Origin: Qipengyuania flava
GTDB taxonomy: Bacteria > Pseudomonadota > Alphaproteobacteria > Sphingomonadales > Sphingomonadaceae
Length of the DNA stretch: 64,000 nt
Assembly (NCBI RefSeq): GCF_011762005.1
Contig: NZ_JAASQU010000002.1
Location: forward strand, 124,001-188,000
Direction of reading: 5' to 3'
The notes below the pieces were generated by a model, which worked only from the letters and a program-made list of their open reading frames with translations, was not told the DNA's origin and ran no database searches. Shown here in pieces: positions 46,742 to 56,580 of the stretch (the stretch's first letter is position 1; every line of letters begins with the position of its first letter). Made by a program: the position numbers and the translations under genes.

Positions 46742-47579
46742 ACAGGCGTTCGTAGTCCCCGACGATTTCGGCGAGAGCCGAAAGCGCCAGCGTTTCGGGC
46801 GAACGGCATGTCGGGATCAAGCCGATAGGGCTGCGAATGCTAGCGATGCGGCTCTCCTCGATATTGCGAGATGCAAGGGAAAGTGTGCGCTGGATCCGCG
46901 CGCGTTCGCCGCCCTGCGCCCCGACGTAGAAGGCCTCGCTAGAAAGCGCCTGCTCGAGCAAAGGAGCTTCCCATTCGTGATCATGAAACAGCATGACCAC
47001 TGCGGTCCAGCGATCGAACCGGCAATCCTTCGCCAAACTCCCGAGCGATAGCGCGGTCTTGTCTCGGGCGTCGCACTCAAGCCCCATCGCCGCGGCCAAC
47101 CGCTCGATGGCAGCGAGTTCGGGCCCCTCTCCGAAAGCCACGATACGCAATGCCGGCTGAAACTGGCGTTCTCTGATCGGAGCAGTCCCGGGCAAATGCA
47201 GCCGCGCCACATGCCGCGCTGTGAGTTTTGCCACAGCCTCCCGACAAGCCGCACGATCGGGTGCGGGATCGAGCAGGATGTCCAGTCCGCCGCCACACGG
47301 AAGGCGAAAGTCGATTGCCTGCGCGCCGGCTCCATACCGTCGGACCTGCGCTGCGGTCATAGTACGCATGTCCGATGCTAGCTGCGCTTCAAGACACCCG
47401 TCGCTCAGGCTGCCCACGGTCGAGCCATCGGGAAGAATGGCCAGTTGCGCACCCAGTTTCCGCGAAAAACTGCCTTCGATTCCGACGATCGTACACAGGC
47501 CTACCCCGGGTTCGCACGCTGCCGACAATGCAGCGTGATCGCCCGCTGGCAGGGCTTGCAGAGCCGCTTCGGCCTGCAT
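46734..47579 (-). CDS. XdhC-family molybdenum cofactor insertion/chaperone protein
   Basis: 281 residues from the ATG at 47579, which shares TGATG with the PaoC-like gene stop; open frame upstream is shadow. Family signs are GVGLCTIVGIEGSFSRKLGAQLAILPDGS, the cysteine in LSDGCLEAQL, and CGGGLDILLDP; the C-terminal half has the Rossmann-like IVAFGEGPELAAIERLA. XdhC binds molybdopterin, supports its sulfuration and inserts it into the large subunit. PaoD is the equivalent in the E. coli paoABCD operon. Confidence 0.9.
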   Translation of the reverse strand: MQAEAALQALPAGDHAALSAACEPGVGLCTIVGIEGSFSRKLGAQLAILPDGSTVGSLSDGCLEAQLASDMRTMTAAQVRRYGAGAQAIDFRLPCGGGLDILLDPAPDRAACREAVAKLTARHVARLHLPGTAPIRERQFQPALRIVAFGEGPELAAIERLAAAMGLECDARDKTALSLGSLAKDCRFDRWTAVVMLFHDHEWEAPLLEQALSSEAFYVGAQGGERARIQRTLSLASRNIEESRIASIRSPIGLIPTCRSPETLALSALAEIVGDYERLYG

Positions 47580-49768
47580 CAGTCGGGCATCGCCGCCAAC
47601 ACGCGGTCGGGCGTCATCGGATAATCGAACAGCCTTGCCCCGCAGGCGTTGTAGACCGCATTGCCGATCGCAGCGGCCCCGCCGCACATACCCAGTTCGC
47701 CGATGCCCTTGGCTTGCAGCGGGCTGGCCACCGGATCGCGTTCCTCGACCATGATGACATCGACATCGGGCACGTCGCGGTGCACGGGCACATGATACTC
47801 CGCGAGATCGCAATTCACCAGATGGCCGGTCCGCGGATCGAACTCGAGCGCTTCGGTCAGTGCGGCACCGATGCTCCAGGTAATCCCGCCAAGACATTGC
47901 GACCGCGCGGTCTTGTGGTTGAGAACGCGCCCGAAGCCGAATGCGCCCAACATGCGATTGACCCGGGTTTCGCCGGTGAAATGATTGACGCGCACTTCGG
48001 CGAAGAATGCCCCGAAACCCGAGGCGGTGTAGTCTTCGGCAATCGCTCCAGGCTCGTAATGCCCTTCGCGCGCGAGTTCCTTCCCGCCAAGCAGGTCCAC
48101 GAGCGTTTGCCCGCCAATGACCCGTCCGTCGGCGAGGTCCAGCGCGGTTTCCTCAATCCCCACACGGTTTGCGATTTCCTCGCGCAGCGCCTGGCAGGCG
48201 ACATAGACCGCAGAGCCGGTCGAGGCGGCGCCCCAGCTCCCGCCTGAGCCCGAGCCACGCGGATGCTGCGTATCGCCGAGGTCGACGAGAATCTGTGCGG
48301 GATCGAGGCCGAGCATCTCCCCGGCGATCTGCGCAAGGATGGTATAGGTCCCGGTTCCGATATCGGTCATGTCGGTTTCGACCAAGCCGGTTCCGTCGGG
48401 TTTGATCGTCACACGCGCCTTCGCCTCTCCGACATTATGGACCCGTGCTGCGCTCGCCATGCCCGTACCTATCCACCATTCGCCTTCGCGCGTCATCCGC
48501 GGTTTGCGCGGACCCGCATCCCAGCCAAAGGCATCGGCGCCCTGCCTGAGGCATTCGGCGAGCTTGTGCGACGAGAACGGCAGGCCCTCCTCGGGGTCTT
48601 CCTCGGGAATATTGCGCAGCCGCAGTTCGACCGGATCGATCCCCGCCCGTTCGGCCAGGATATCCATCGCGCCCTCGAGCGTCGGCATGCCCACCGCTTC
48701 GCCAGGCGCCCGCACCGATCCGGCGGTCATGCGGTGAATGCGCGCGACCTCCAGCATCAGCTCGCGGTTCTCGGCCGCGTAAAGGAAATGCGAGGATTGC
48801 AGCACCGGTTCGGCGAAGCTTTCGCCGGGCAGGTTGGAAACGAGAGCCTTGTGTCCAAACCCCGCAAGACGCCCCTCGCCATCGGCAGCGAGCTGCAACC
48901 GCTGCGTGGTTTCGGAGCGACGCATGATGCACTGGAAGACCTGCTGGCGCGACAGCACCACGCGAACCGGGCGCGACAATTCCATCGCCGCAATCGCTGC
49001 AGCGACCGTTTCTTCGCTCAGCCCCAGCTTCGATCCGAACCCGCCACCCACGAAGCGGGAGATTATCCGGACCTGGTCTTCTTCCATGTCCAGCGCATCG
49101 GCCAGTTCGGTGATGTTGTAATTGAGCATCTGGAGCGAGGCATGGACGGTCAGTTGCCGTCCATCCCACTGCGCAATGGCGGCATGCGGTTCCATCGCGG
49201 CCGACGCGTGACCCTTTGTCGTGTAGGTAACGTCGACCGCATTCTCGGCCGCCGACATTGCGCGCGCCAGGTCTCCCTGGCGAACGGTTTCATCTTCCTG
49301 CTCTTCGGCATCGACCACCTGCGGGTCGACCGGCGCATCGCTCTCCTCGCGATATTCGACCCGCAGGTGCTTGGCCGCATCGCGCGCCTGCTCGAACGTC
49401 TCGGCCACCACCAGTGCGACCGGCTGCCCCCAATAGCATACCGTTCTCGGTGACTGCTGCGGCGCCTCGTTGGCGGTGCCCTGCGCGGCGCGCGTGGTCA
49501 TTCGCGGATCCTCGATCACAGCGATGACACCAGGCATGTCCATCACGCTGTCGCGATCGACGGACACCACTTGGCCGCGTGTGATCGTGGCGGTGGCGAG
49601 CACGCCTTCAACGCACCCTTCGACCGGATATTCAGCCGCATAGGGCGCGGTGCCAGTGACCTTGGCCAGCCCTTCGACACGCGTGATCGGCTGACCGATC
49701 GTACCCTGTTTCATCTGGTCCAGACGATTGGCGGTGTCGGGCTTGTCCTGCTTGAGATGCGCGCTCAT
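47579..49768 (-). CDS. Aldehyde oxidoreductase molybdenum-binding subunit (PaoC-like)
   Basis: 729 residues of the xanthine dehydrogenase family. Conserved parts: VGGGFGSKLGLSEE, RAPGEAVGMPTLEGAMD (the loop that differs between xanthine and aldehyde enzymes), SGSGGSWGAASTGSAVY, and the catalytic E691 in AKGIGELGMCG. Expected to oxidise aldehydes, probably aromatic, using MCD cofactor. Unlike typical XdhB it fits PaoC in length and order. It overlaps the FAD subunit gene by four bases. Confidence 0.92.
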   Translation of the reverse strand: MSAHLKQDKPDTANRLDQMKQGTIGQPITRVEGLAKVTGTAPYAAEYPVEGCVEGVLATATITRGQVVSVDRDSVMDMPGVIAVIEDPRMTTRAAQGTANEAPQQSPRTVCYWGQPVALVVAETFEQARDAAKHLRVEYREESDAPVDPQVVDAEEQEDETVRQGDLARAMSAAENAVDVTYTTKGHASAAMEPHAAIAQWDGRQLTVHASLQMLNYNITELADALDMEEDQVRIISRFVGGGFGSKLGLSEETVAAAIAAMELSRPVRVVLSRQQVFQCIMRRSETTQRLQLAADGEGRLAGFGHKALVSNLPGESFAEPVLQSSHFLYAAENRELMLEVARIHRMTAGSVRAPGEAVGMPTLEGAMDILAERAGIDPVELRLRNIPEEDPEEGLPFSSHKLAECLRQGADAFGWDAGPRKPRMTREGEWWIGTGMASAARVHNVGEAKARVTIKPDGTGLVETDMTDIGTGTYTILAQIAGEMLGLDPAQILVDLGDTQHPRGSGSGGSWGAASTGSAVYVACQALREEIANRVGIEETALDLADGRVIGGQTLVDLLGGKELAREGHYEPGAIAEDYTASGFGAFFAEVRVNHFTGETRVNRMLGAFGFGRVLNHKTARSQCLGGITWSIGAALTEALEFDPRTGHLVNCDLAEYHVPVHRDVPDVDVIMVEERDPVASPLQAKGIGELGMCGGAAAIGNAVYNACGARLFDYPMTPDRVLAAMPD

Positions 49769-50751
49769 GCCGCTTCCTCCACGGCCTGCTTCAACACGGC
49801 GTGCAACGTCCGGCGCGCAAGCGGTATCTTAAATTCGTTTTCGCCATGGCCCTGCGCATCTTCCAGCAGCAGATCGGCCGCCGTATCGTAGAGGTCGTCC
49901 GAGGGAGCCTGCCCGATCAGGGCATCGGCGATACGCGGGTCGTGCCATGGCTTGTGCGCCAGCCCGCCAAACGCCAGATCCGCGCGGGTGAACTTGCCAT
50001 GCTGCAACTCGACCACCGCGGCAATCGACACCAGCGCGAAAGCGTAGCTCGAACGCTCGCGCACCTTGCGATAGAGTTGCCCGCCCATGACCGGAGCCGG
50101 CAGCGTCACCGCAGTGATGATTTCCCCCTGCTCGAGGACATTGTCGCGCCACGGCGTGTCGCCGGGCAGGCAATGGAATTCGCGCACCGGCACGCTACGC
50201 TCACCTCCGTCACCCGATACGATCGACACCTGCGCATCGAGCGCGCTCATCGCGACCGCCATGTCACCGGGATAGGTTGCAATACACTGGTCGCTCGATC
50301 CGAGCACGGCGTGCAGCTTGGCCACGCCGTCGATCGCGCCGCAGCCGCTGCCCGGCTCGCGCTTGTTGCAGGGCTGGTCGATATTCATGAAGTAGAAGCA
50401 ACGCGTACGCTGGCACAGATTGCCGCCGGTCGTGGCCTTGTTGCGCAATTGCTGCGTCGCGCCGGCAAGGATGGCACGGGCGAGCAGCGGATAATCGCGG
50501 CGCACCCGCGGATGCACCGCCGTCTCGGTGTTGGTAGCGAGGGCGCCGATCCGCAAACCGCCTTCGGGCGTATCCTCGATCTCGCCGAAGCCGATGCGAT
50601 TGACATCGGCCAACTCGCCCGGAGTTTCGACCTGCAACTTCATCAGATCGAGCAGGTTGGTCCCGCCCGCTATCGCCATCGTGCTGTCTTGCGACACGAG
50701 GCCGGTCGCATCGTCGAGAGTTCGTGCGCGCTGGTATTGGAACTGCCTCAT
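49765..50751 (-). CDS. Aldehyde oxidoreductase FAD-binding subunit (PaoB-like)
   Basis: 328 residues from the ATG at 50751 (ATGA with the [2Fe-2S] subunit stop). FAD-binding AIAGGTNLLDLMK and TTGGNLCQRTRCFYF. Cys 113, 118, 128 and 137 form a Cys-rich insertion that in E. coli PaoB binds an additional [4Fe-4S] cluster. That insertion argues for the Pao type rather than xanthine dehydrogenase. Confidence 0.93.
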   Translation of the reverse strand: MRQFQYQRARTLDDATGLVSQDSTMAIAGGTNLLDLMKLQVETPGELADVNRIGFGEIEDTPEGGLRIGALATNTETAVHPRVRRDYPLLARAILAGATQQLRNKATTGGNLCQRTRCFYFMNIDQPCNKREPGSGCGAIDGVAKLHAVLGSSDQCIATYPGDMAVAMSALDAQVSIVSGDGGERSVPVREFHCLPGDTPWRDNVLEQGEIITAVTLPAPVMGGQLYRKVRERSSYAFALVSIAAVVELQHGKFTRADLAFGGLAHKPWHDPRIADALIGQAPSDDLYDTAADLLLEDAQGHGENEFKIPLARRTLHAVLKQAVEEAA

Positions 50752-51257
50752 GTCTTGGGCTCCCCGGCAACGTCGCGAATGGCGGCAACGATGTTGGCAT
50801 AGGCCCCGCAGCGACACAGGTTGCCGCTCATGCGTTCGCGGATTTCCTCCCCGCTCGGCTCGACCGGGCCTTCCAGGTCGTTGCTGGCATCGCTCGGCCA
50901 GCCATTGGCGATCTCTTCCAGCATGGCGGTCGCCGAACAGATCTGGCCCGGCGTGCAATAGCCGCACTGGTATCCATCGTGTTCGACAAAGGCGCGCTGC
51001 AAGTCGGAAGGGGCATCGGGCGTTCCCAGGCCTTCGATGGTGGTGACGTGGTCGCCGTCATGCATTGCCGCCAACGTCAGGCAGCTGTTGATGCGGATCC
51101 CGTTGACGATGACCGTACAGGCCCCGCACTGTCCGTGGTCGCATCCCTTCTTGGTGCCACTGAGGCGCAGATCGTGTCGCAGGAAATCGAGCAAGGTAAC
51201 CCGGGGGTCATCGGGGATGGGATGCTCGCTCCCGTTGACGGTCATTGTCTCGGCCAT
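50748..51257 (-). CDS. Aldehyde oxidoreductase [2Fe-2S] subunit (PaoA-like)
   Basis: 169 residues. The plant-type cluster is bound by C39, C44, C47 and C59, the second by C98, C101, C148 and C150. Unlike E. coli PaoA there is no twin-arginine signal peptide at the N-terminus (MAETMTVNGSEHP), so the complex should be cytoplasmic. First gene of the operon paoA-paoB-paoC-xdhC-mocA. Confidence 0.95.
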   Translation of the reverse strand: MAETMTVNGSEHPIPDDPRVTLLDFLRHDLRLSGTKKGCDHGQCGACTVIVNGIRINSCLTLAAMHDGDHVTTIEGLGTPDAPSDLQRAFVEHDGYQCGYCTPGQICSATAMLEEIANGWPSDASNDLEGPVEPSGEEIRERMSGNLCRCGAYANIVAAIRDVAGEPKT

Positions 51258-51322
51258 GCGCGTCTCCTTTTCTGGTCAACCCGCTCGTCCGGGAAAGTGT
51301 CCGAAAAATCCGGTGCCTTGCG

Positions 51323-53845
51323 TCACAGGTCGGGGAGGCGTTGATCGACAAATCCCCACCCATGCAGCGATCGCGATTGTGCGCGGTCGAGCAGCGTCCT
51401 GGCATCGTCGATCGAGTAGGAATCCGCATTGTCCATGTTTTTCAGCTCGTTCCACGCCAACGGAACGGCCACCGGTGCTCCCGAACGCGCTCGCGCCGAA
51501 TAAGGTAGCACGGCAGTCGCGCCACGCTGGTTGCGCAACCAGTCGATGAAGATCTTTCCCTTGCGCTTGGCCTTGCTCATCGTCGCAGTGAAGCGTTCGG
51601 GCTGCGCCATGCTAAGTGCTTCGGCAAAGCGCCGCGCGAAATCCTTGTGGGCATCCCAATCGTGACCCGGGGTCAGCGGCACCACCACATGCACCCCTTT
51701 CCCTCCGGTCAGCATGGCGAAGCTGGCCAGGCCAAGATCGGCAAGCTGATCGCGAATATCGCGCGCGGCCCGTTTGACATCGTCGAAGCCGAGCCCCTCG
51801 TCCGGGTCGAGATCGAACACCATTCGTTCAGGCGTTTCCACTGTATCCGAGCGCGCGACCCAGCCATGGAATTCGATGGTCCCCATCTGCACGCATTGCA
51901 GCAGGCCGCGCATGTCGTCGACGAACAGATAGTCCTCATGTTCGCCGTCCTTCTCGCGGATCGCCACATGGTGCACGCTGTCGCCGAACCCGCCGCTATC
52001 GTGCTTCTGGAAGAAACACTTGCGCGCGCGCCCCTGCGGGCAGCGTACCAGGCTGATCGGGCGACGGGCGGCGAAGGGCAGCATGATGGGCGCGACGGCT
52101 TCGTAGTAATCGGCCAGTTCGCCCTTCGTCTGACCGCTATCGGGAAAGACGACGCGGTCGCGGCTCGAAATCTCGACGGTGCTGTCGGCCGGCCTTTGTG
52201 GGACTGGCTTTTCGGGGACGACGTGGTCGGCATCCTTGTCTGTTCGCAGCCCAAGGAAGCTGCCGTGGCGGATGTTGCCGTCAGCGGTGAACTCGGCAAA
52301 AGCGATCTCGGCAACCAGCTTCGGGGTCACCCAGCTCACCCCACGCGACGAAGCGCGATCGACGTCCGCCGGCGGTGTCTTGCGCGCCAGCCGCTTCATC
52401 TTTCCGGCAAGTTCGTCGAGATCGTCTGCGGTGAAGCCCGTGCCGACATTGCCCTTGTAGACCAGCTGGCCGCCCTCGTTCTGCGCCATCAGCAGCGAGG
52501 CAAAGGGGCGCCCTTTCGCAGTGGATTTCTTCCAGCCGATGATCACGAATTCCTGCCGGCGAGTGCATTTCACCTTGACCCACGCCTTGCTGCGCCGCCC
52601 CGCATAGGTCCCATCGACGGTCTTGCTGATGATCCCTTCCTGGCCGGCGTCGCACATCGTGCGATAAAGCCTTTCGCCCGCGCCCAGCACGTGTTCAGCG
52701 ACGTGAATGGGCGGCTGGGCCGTGTCGAACAGCGCCTCGAGCCGCTCCTTGCGCTCGATATTGGGCAGGCCGGTCAGGTTTTCCCCGTCGAGTTCCAAGA
52801 GGTCGAAGGCATGGAGCGCCAAGCGATCCGTCGGGCCCTGCGCCCCCTTCCCGCGTTTGAGGACCTGCTGCAGCGACGAGAAATCGGGATTGCCCCTGGC
52901 ATCATAGGCGACGATTTCGCAGTCGATCAGGCATGCAGGCAGATCGCAATCTGCAATGGCATCGACCAGCGGCCCGAACTTGTCGGTCCAGTCCTTGCCG
53001 TTTCGGGTGTAGACATGCACTTCATCGCCCTTGGCCGCGATCAGTGCGCGATAGCCATCGAACTTGATTTCGTGCATCCAGCGGTTGCCCGTCGGCACTT
53101 CGTCGACCAGCGTTGCCAGTTGCGGTTTGCGATAGGCGGGCAGCGCCGCCGCCTTGCGCGTGAATTTGGCTTTGTCGCGCTGGCGCCCGTTGCGCGTCGA
53201 TGCCTTGCGCATTTGCTTGACGAAGGCGCCACCTTGCTGGCCCTCCAGCGAGTATTCGCCCTGCTTGTCCGCCGCGATTTCTGCCATCGACCGGCCGGTC
53301 AGAACGCTGGTCAGCTCGCGCTCGACCAGCGCATCGCCTGTTTCGACGTGCTCGTCCTGCAATTTGCGCAACAGCCAGTTCTCGCGCTCTTCGCCCTTGC
53401 GCGGTTTCAAGCGCACCAGCAGCCATTCGCCGCGCATGCGTTCGCCCGCGAGGCAGAAATGAAGATGGCCCTCTTCGAGATCGGCAACGCTTTTGCCCGC
53501 GATCGGCCGCCACGTTCCGCGGTCCCATAGCATCACGGTGCCGCCGCCATATTCGCCCTTGGGTATGACGCCTTCGAAATCGGCATAGGACAGTGGGTGG
53601 TCTTCCGTGCGCACCGCCAGCCGCTTGATATCGGGATCGGGCGAAGGGCCCTTGGTCACCGCCCAGCTCTTCAGCACGCCATCAACTTCCAGCCGTAGAT
53701 CCCAGTGCAGACGGGTCGCATCGTGCTTCTGGACGATGAAGCGATTGCCCTTCGTGTTGCTGGCGCGCTTCCCAGCCGGTTCGGGCGTGAGCGCGAAATC
53801 GCGTTTCGCGTTGTAGTCTGCCAGAGGGTCCTTTTGCGCTGCCAC
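51323..53845 (-). CDS. ligD: Multifunctional DNA ligase D (phosphoesterase-ligase-polymerase)
   Basis: 840 residues. Order: 3'-phosphoesterase domain about 30-190 (FIVQKHDATRLHWDLRLE), ATP-dependent ligase about 230-545 with adenylated lysine K261 in HEIKFDGYRAL, and primase-polymerase about 555-840 with MVFDLDPDEGL metal-binding aspartates. Repairs DNA double-strand breaks by end joining with Ku. The start is GTG at 53845, four bases after the ku stop; no strong ribosome-binding site, so translation is probably coupled to ku. Confidence 0.97.
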   Translation of the reverse strand: MAAQKDPLADYNAKRDFALTPEPAGKRASNTKGNRFIVQKHDATRLHWDLRLEVDGVLKSWAVTKGPSPDPDIKRLAVRTEDHPLSYADFEGVIPKGEYGGGTVMLWDRGTWRPIAGKSVADLEEGHLHFCLAGERMRGEWLLVRLKPRKGEERENWLLRKLQDEHVETGDALVERELTSVLTGRSMAEIAADKQGEYSLEGQQGGAFVKQMRKASTRNGRQRDKAKFTRKAAALPAYRKPQLATLVDEVPTGNRWMHEIKFDGYRALIAAKGDEVHVYTRNGKDWTDKFGPLVDAIADCDLPACLIDCEIVAYDARGNPDFSSLQQVLKRGKGAQGPTDRLALHAFDLLELDGENLTGLPNIERKERLEALFDTAQPPIHVAEHVLGAGERLYRTMCDAGQEGIISKTVDGTYAGRRSKAWVKVKCTRRQEFVIIGWKKSTAKGRPFASLLMAQNEGGQLVYKGNVGTGFTADDLDELAGKMKRLARKTPPADVDRASSRGVSWVTPKLVAEIAFAEFTADGNIRHGSFLGLRTDKDADHVVPEKPVPQRPADSTVEISSRDRVVFPDSGQTKGELADYYEAVAPIMLPFAARRPISLVRCPQGRARKCFFQKHDSGGFGDSVHHVAIREKDGEHEDYLFVDDMRGLLQCVQMGTIEFHGWVARSDTVETPERMVFDLDPDEGLGFDDVKRAARDIRDQLADLGLASFAMLTGGKGVHVVVPLTPGHDWDAHKDFARRFAEALSMAQPERFTATMSKAKRKGKIFIDWLRNQRGATAVLPYSARARSGAPVAVPLAWNELKNMDNADSYSIDDARTLLDRAQSRSLHGWGFVDQRLPDL

Positions 53846-53849
53846 GCGA

Positions 53850-54680
53850 TCAGGCCGACTTTTTCCGGCGCGCCGATTTCTTCGGCTTGTCCTCGTTCAC
53901 CGACTGCTTGAGCGCAGCCATCAGGTCGATCACGTTCGACCCGTCGCCGCCGCCCGGCTCATCGACATCCTCGATAACCGCCGACTTGCTCTTGGACTTG
54001 GCCTTTTTGTCGATCAGCTTGCGCAGCGCCTGGCCATAGCGGTCTTCGAACTCGCTGGCGTCAAAAGGCGCGCTCTTCTGGTCGATCAGCGTGTTGGCAA
54101 GATCGAGCAATTCCTTGCGCGGCTTGGCCTCGTCGATGTCGTCGAAAAAGGCCTGTCCGGCGCGAACTTCGTCCGCATAGCGCAGCGTTTCGAGCAGCAA
54201 GCCCTTCCCGCAGGGTTTGATGGCGACGAGCTTCTCGCTCCCACGGACCGACAATTGGCCCAGAGCGACCTTCTTTGCCTTACGCAGTGATTCGCGCAGC
54301 ACGATGAAGGCTTCCTCCGCCAATTCGTCCTGTGGCGCGACATAGTAAGGTTTCTCGAAATAAAGCGGGTCGATCTCGCAGGCGTCGACGAACTGCACCA
54401 GTTCGAGTGTGCGCTTGCTCTCGATCTTGACGGCTTCGATCTCGTCTTCATCGAGCAGGACGTAATTGCCCTTCGAGACCTCATAACCCTTGATGATCTC
54501 ATCGCGATCGACGGGTCCGATGCCGGGCACCACTTTCTCGTAGGATATCCGTTTGCCACTCGGTTCATGGATCTGGTTGAACCGGATTTTCGCCCCCGAT
54601 TTGGTGGCCGAATAAATTTCGACCGGGATCGAAACCAGCGCCAGCCTGATCTGCCCCTGCCAATATGCGCGTGCCGCCAT
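53850..54680 (-). CDS. ku: Ku DNA-end-binding protein
   Basis: 276 residues, normal bacterial Ku. Begins ARAYWQGQIRLALVSIPVEIYSAT; the core is followed by a Lys-rich C-terminal tail (from about 228, ending KKSARRKKSA) that in other bacteria recruits LigD and binds DNA. Homodimer ring threading broken ends. Operon with ligD, four bases apart. Confidence 0.97.
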   Translation of the reverse strand: MAARAYWQGQIRLALVSIPVEIYSATKSGAKIRFNQIHEPSGKRISYEKVVPGIGPVDRDEIIKGYEVSKGNYVLLDEDEIEAVKIESKRTLELVQFVDACEIDPLYFEKPYYVAPQDELAEEAFIVLRESLRKAKKVALGQLSVRGSEKLVAIKPCGKGLLLETLRYADEVRAGQAFFDDIDEAKPRKELLDLANTLIDQKSAPFDASEFEDRYGQALRKLIDKKAKSKSKSAVIEDVDEPGGGDGSNVIDLMAALKQSVNEDKPKKSARRKKSA

Positions 54681-54746
54681 GTGCCTTCCCTTCGACGGGA
54701 AAAGCGCTTTACCGGCGCATGCGTTCCGGTGGGGGAGGCCGGCGCA

Positions 54747-55313
54747 TCAATCTACCGGATCGGTCAGCGCCATGAGGCAGGACAGCATGGTATCGACCAC
54801 CGACTCGATTTCCGTGCGCGTGGTGGTGCTCAGCTTCATGCCCATGATTGCATGGTGCAGCATTTCGCCGAGCCCGCGCGGGGTGATGGCGCGGCGCTCC
54901 AACGCGGCTTCGTAGGGCAGCAGGAATTCGCACAGATTGCGTTTCGCCTCGACATGGATTTCGGCCAGTTCCTCGCGGATGGTGGTGGCCAGCTCGAGTT
55001 CGAGTTCGTCCGCATGTGGCATCGCCTGCATCGACTCCCACGATTCGAGGACCATTTTGTCCATGAATTGCTGGAACCGATCGCGGCGTTCGTCGCTGAC
55101 TGGGCAAGCCTCCCTGATAGCCTGCCACTTCGAATCGAAATGGTAGCGTACCACACCAACCAGCAGGGCCTCCCGGTTCGGAAAGATATTGTAGACCGTC
55201 TGGCGTGACACCCCCGCCGCTTCGGCAATGTCGTTCATCGTCGCGCGGCGCACGCCATACTGGCTGATCACCGCGTAACCCGCGGCGGCAATGTTGCAAG
55301 CTCTCTCATCCAT
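54747..55313 (-). CDS. TetR-family regulator of the adjacent efflux system
   Basis: 188 residues. The N-terminal helix-turn-helix is ATMNDIAEAAGVSRQTVYNIFPNREALL (about 24-51). The ligand domain has no recognisable signature. It is divergent from the RND efflux operon with a 116-base gap that holds a palindrome, the usual arrangement for a local repressor of efflux. Confidence 0.9.
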   Translation of the reverse strand: MDERACNIAAAGYAVISQYGVRRATMNDIAEAAGVSRQTVYNIFPNREALLVGVVRYHFDSKWQAIREACPVSDERRDRFQQFMDKMVLESWESMQAMPHADELELELATTIREELAEIHVEAKRNLCEFLLPYEAALERRAITPRGLGEMLHHAIMGMKLSTTTRTEIESVVDTMLSCLMALTDPVD

Positions 55314-55348
55314 GCCAGTTAATTGGACACGAGATGCAAAAATGTCAA

Positions 55349-55373
55349 TTTACAACTGTACTGAAATTGTAAA
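55349..55373. promoter_or_regulatory. Candidate TetR operator
   Basis: TTTACAA and TTGTAAA are exact inverted repeats with an 11-base spacer, total 25 bases, in the AT-rich gap between the TetR gene and the efflux operon. Confidence 0.55.
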
Positions 55374-55429
55374 AACGCAGGCCTAGATGAGCCGCCGGTC
55401 GCAGGTGAGTCGCATCCCAAGGAAAAGTC

Positions 55430-56578
55430 ATGACGCCAATTCGCACCCTGCTCCTTCTTTGCCTCGGTCTCCTCGCTGCGGCCTGTTCTTCGGCCGATGC
55501 ACCGCAGGAAGGGCAGGCGATCCCCGTGCGCACGGTGACGGTGGCCACGACCGATCTCGACAATATCCTCGAGTTGCCCGGACGCGTCGAGCCCGTCCGC
55601 GTCGCCGAAGTGCGCGCGCGAGTTACCGGCATCGTCCAGCAGCGACTTTATGAAGAAGGCACCGATGTCGGTCAGGGACAGCCGCTGTTCCGGATCGATC
55701 CCGCCGAGCTGCGCGCCAGCTATGCGCAGACACAGGCCAGCCTTGAACGCGCGCGTGCGACCGCCGCCAATGCCAATGCGGTGGTGGCCCGCTATCGCCC
55801 GCTGGTGGCAGAGAATGCCATCAGCGGCCAAGAATTCGACGCGGCACAGGCGGCGGCACGCGAAGCGAATGCGAATGTCGCGCAGATCCAGGCACAGCTT
55901 CGCGCAGCGTCGCTGCAACTGGGCTACACCACTGTACGGGCCCCGATTGCGGGCCGTGCCGGACGCGCCGCAGTGACCGAAGGCGCGCTGGTGTCGCAGC
56001 CCGAAGGCACGCTGATGACGCGGATCGAGCAGATTTCGCCGATCTATGTTTCCTTCTCGCAATCGGCGACCGAAGTGCTGCAAATCCGCCGCGCCATTGC
56101 CGCAGGCAATCTCGACCTCTCGCCCGACGACGCAGTCGAGGTGCGCCTCGTGTTTCCCGATGGCACCGAATACGAACTTCCCGGACTGATCGAATTCCTC
56201 GACTTCTCGGTCGACGAGGCAACCGGCACTGTCGAGCTGCGCGCCGAATTCCCCAACCCCGACGGGCTGCTTCTGTCGGGTGAATTCGTCAACGCGCGCA
56301 TTTACGCGGGCAAGAAGACCGGCGTTATCGCAATCCCTCAGCGCGCGGTCAGCGTGGCCGACAGTGGCGGGACGGTGATGATCGTCGACAAGGACGGCAA
56401 GGCCGCTGTCCGACCGGTCGAGCTGGGTGAGCTGGTGGGCGCCAAATGGATCGTCACAAGCGGGCTCAAACCCGGTGATCGCGTGATCGTCTCCAACCTC
56501 CAGAAACTGCAACCGGGCATGCCGGTCCAGATCGCCAACGCCCCGACCGGGCAGAAGCCAGCCGCGAAGGCCGACTGA
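55430..56578 (+). CDS. RND efflux periplasmic adaptor (membrane-fusion lipoprotein)
   Basis: 382 residues. Signal peptide with lipobox (LLAAAC), so it is anchored in the inner membrane. Lipoyl-type motif and coiled-coil hairpin about 95-165 (ASLERARATAANANAVVARY), then ...YTTVRAPIAGRAGRAAVTEGALV and a beta-barrel domain. AcrA/MexA type. First gene of the tripartite set, two bases before the permease gene. Confidence 0.95.
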   Translation: MTPIRTLLLLCLGLLAAACSSADAPQEGQAIPVRTVTVATTDLDNILELPGRVEPVRVAEVRARVTGIVQQRLYEEGTDVGQGQPLFRIDPAELRASYAQTQASLERARATAANANAVVARYRPLVAENAISGQEFDAAQAAAREANANVAQIQAQLRAASLQLGYTTVRAPIAGRAGRAAVTEGALVSQPEGTLMTRIEQISPIYVSFSQSATEVLQIRRAIAAGNLDLSPDDAVEVRLVFPDGTEYELPGLIEFLDFSVDEATGTVELRAEFPNPDGLLLSGEFVNARIYAGKKTGVIAIPQRAVSVADSGGTVMIVDKDGKAAVRPVELGELVGAKWIVTSGLKPGDRVIVSNLQKLQPGMPVQIANAPTGQKPAAKAD

Positions 56579-56580
56579 TC

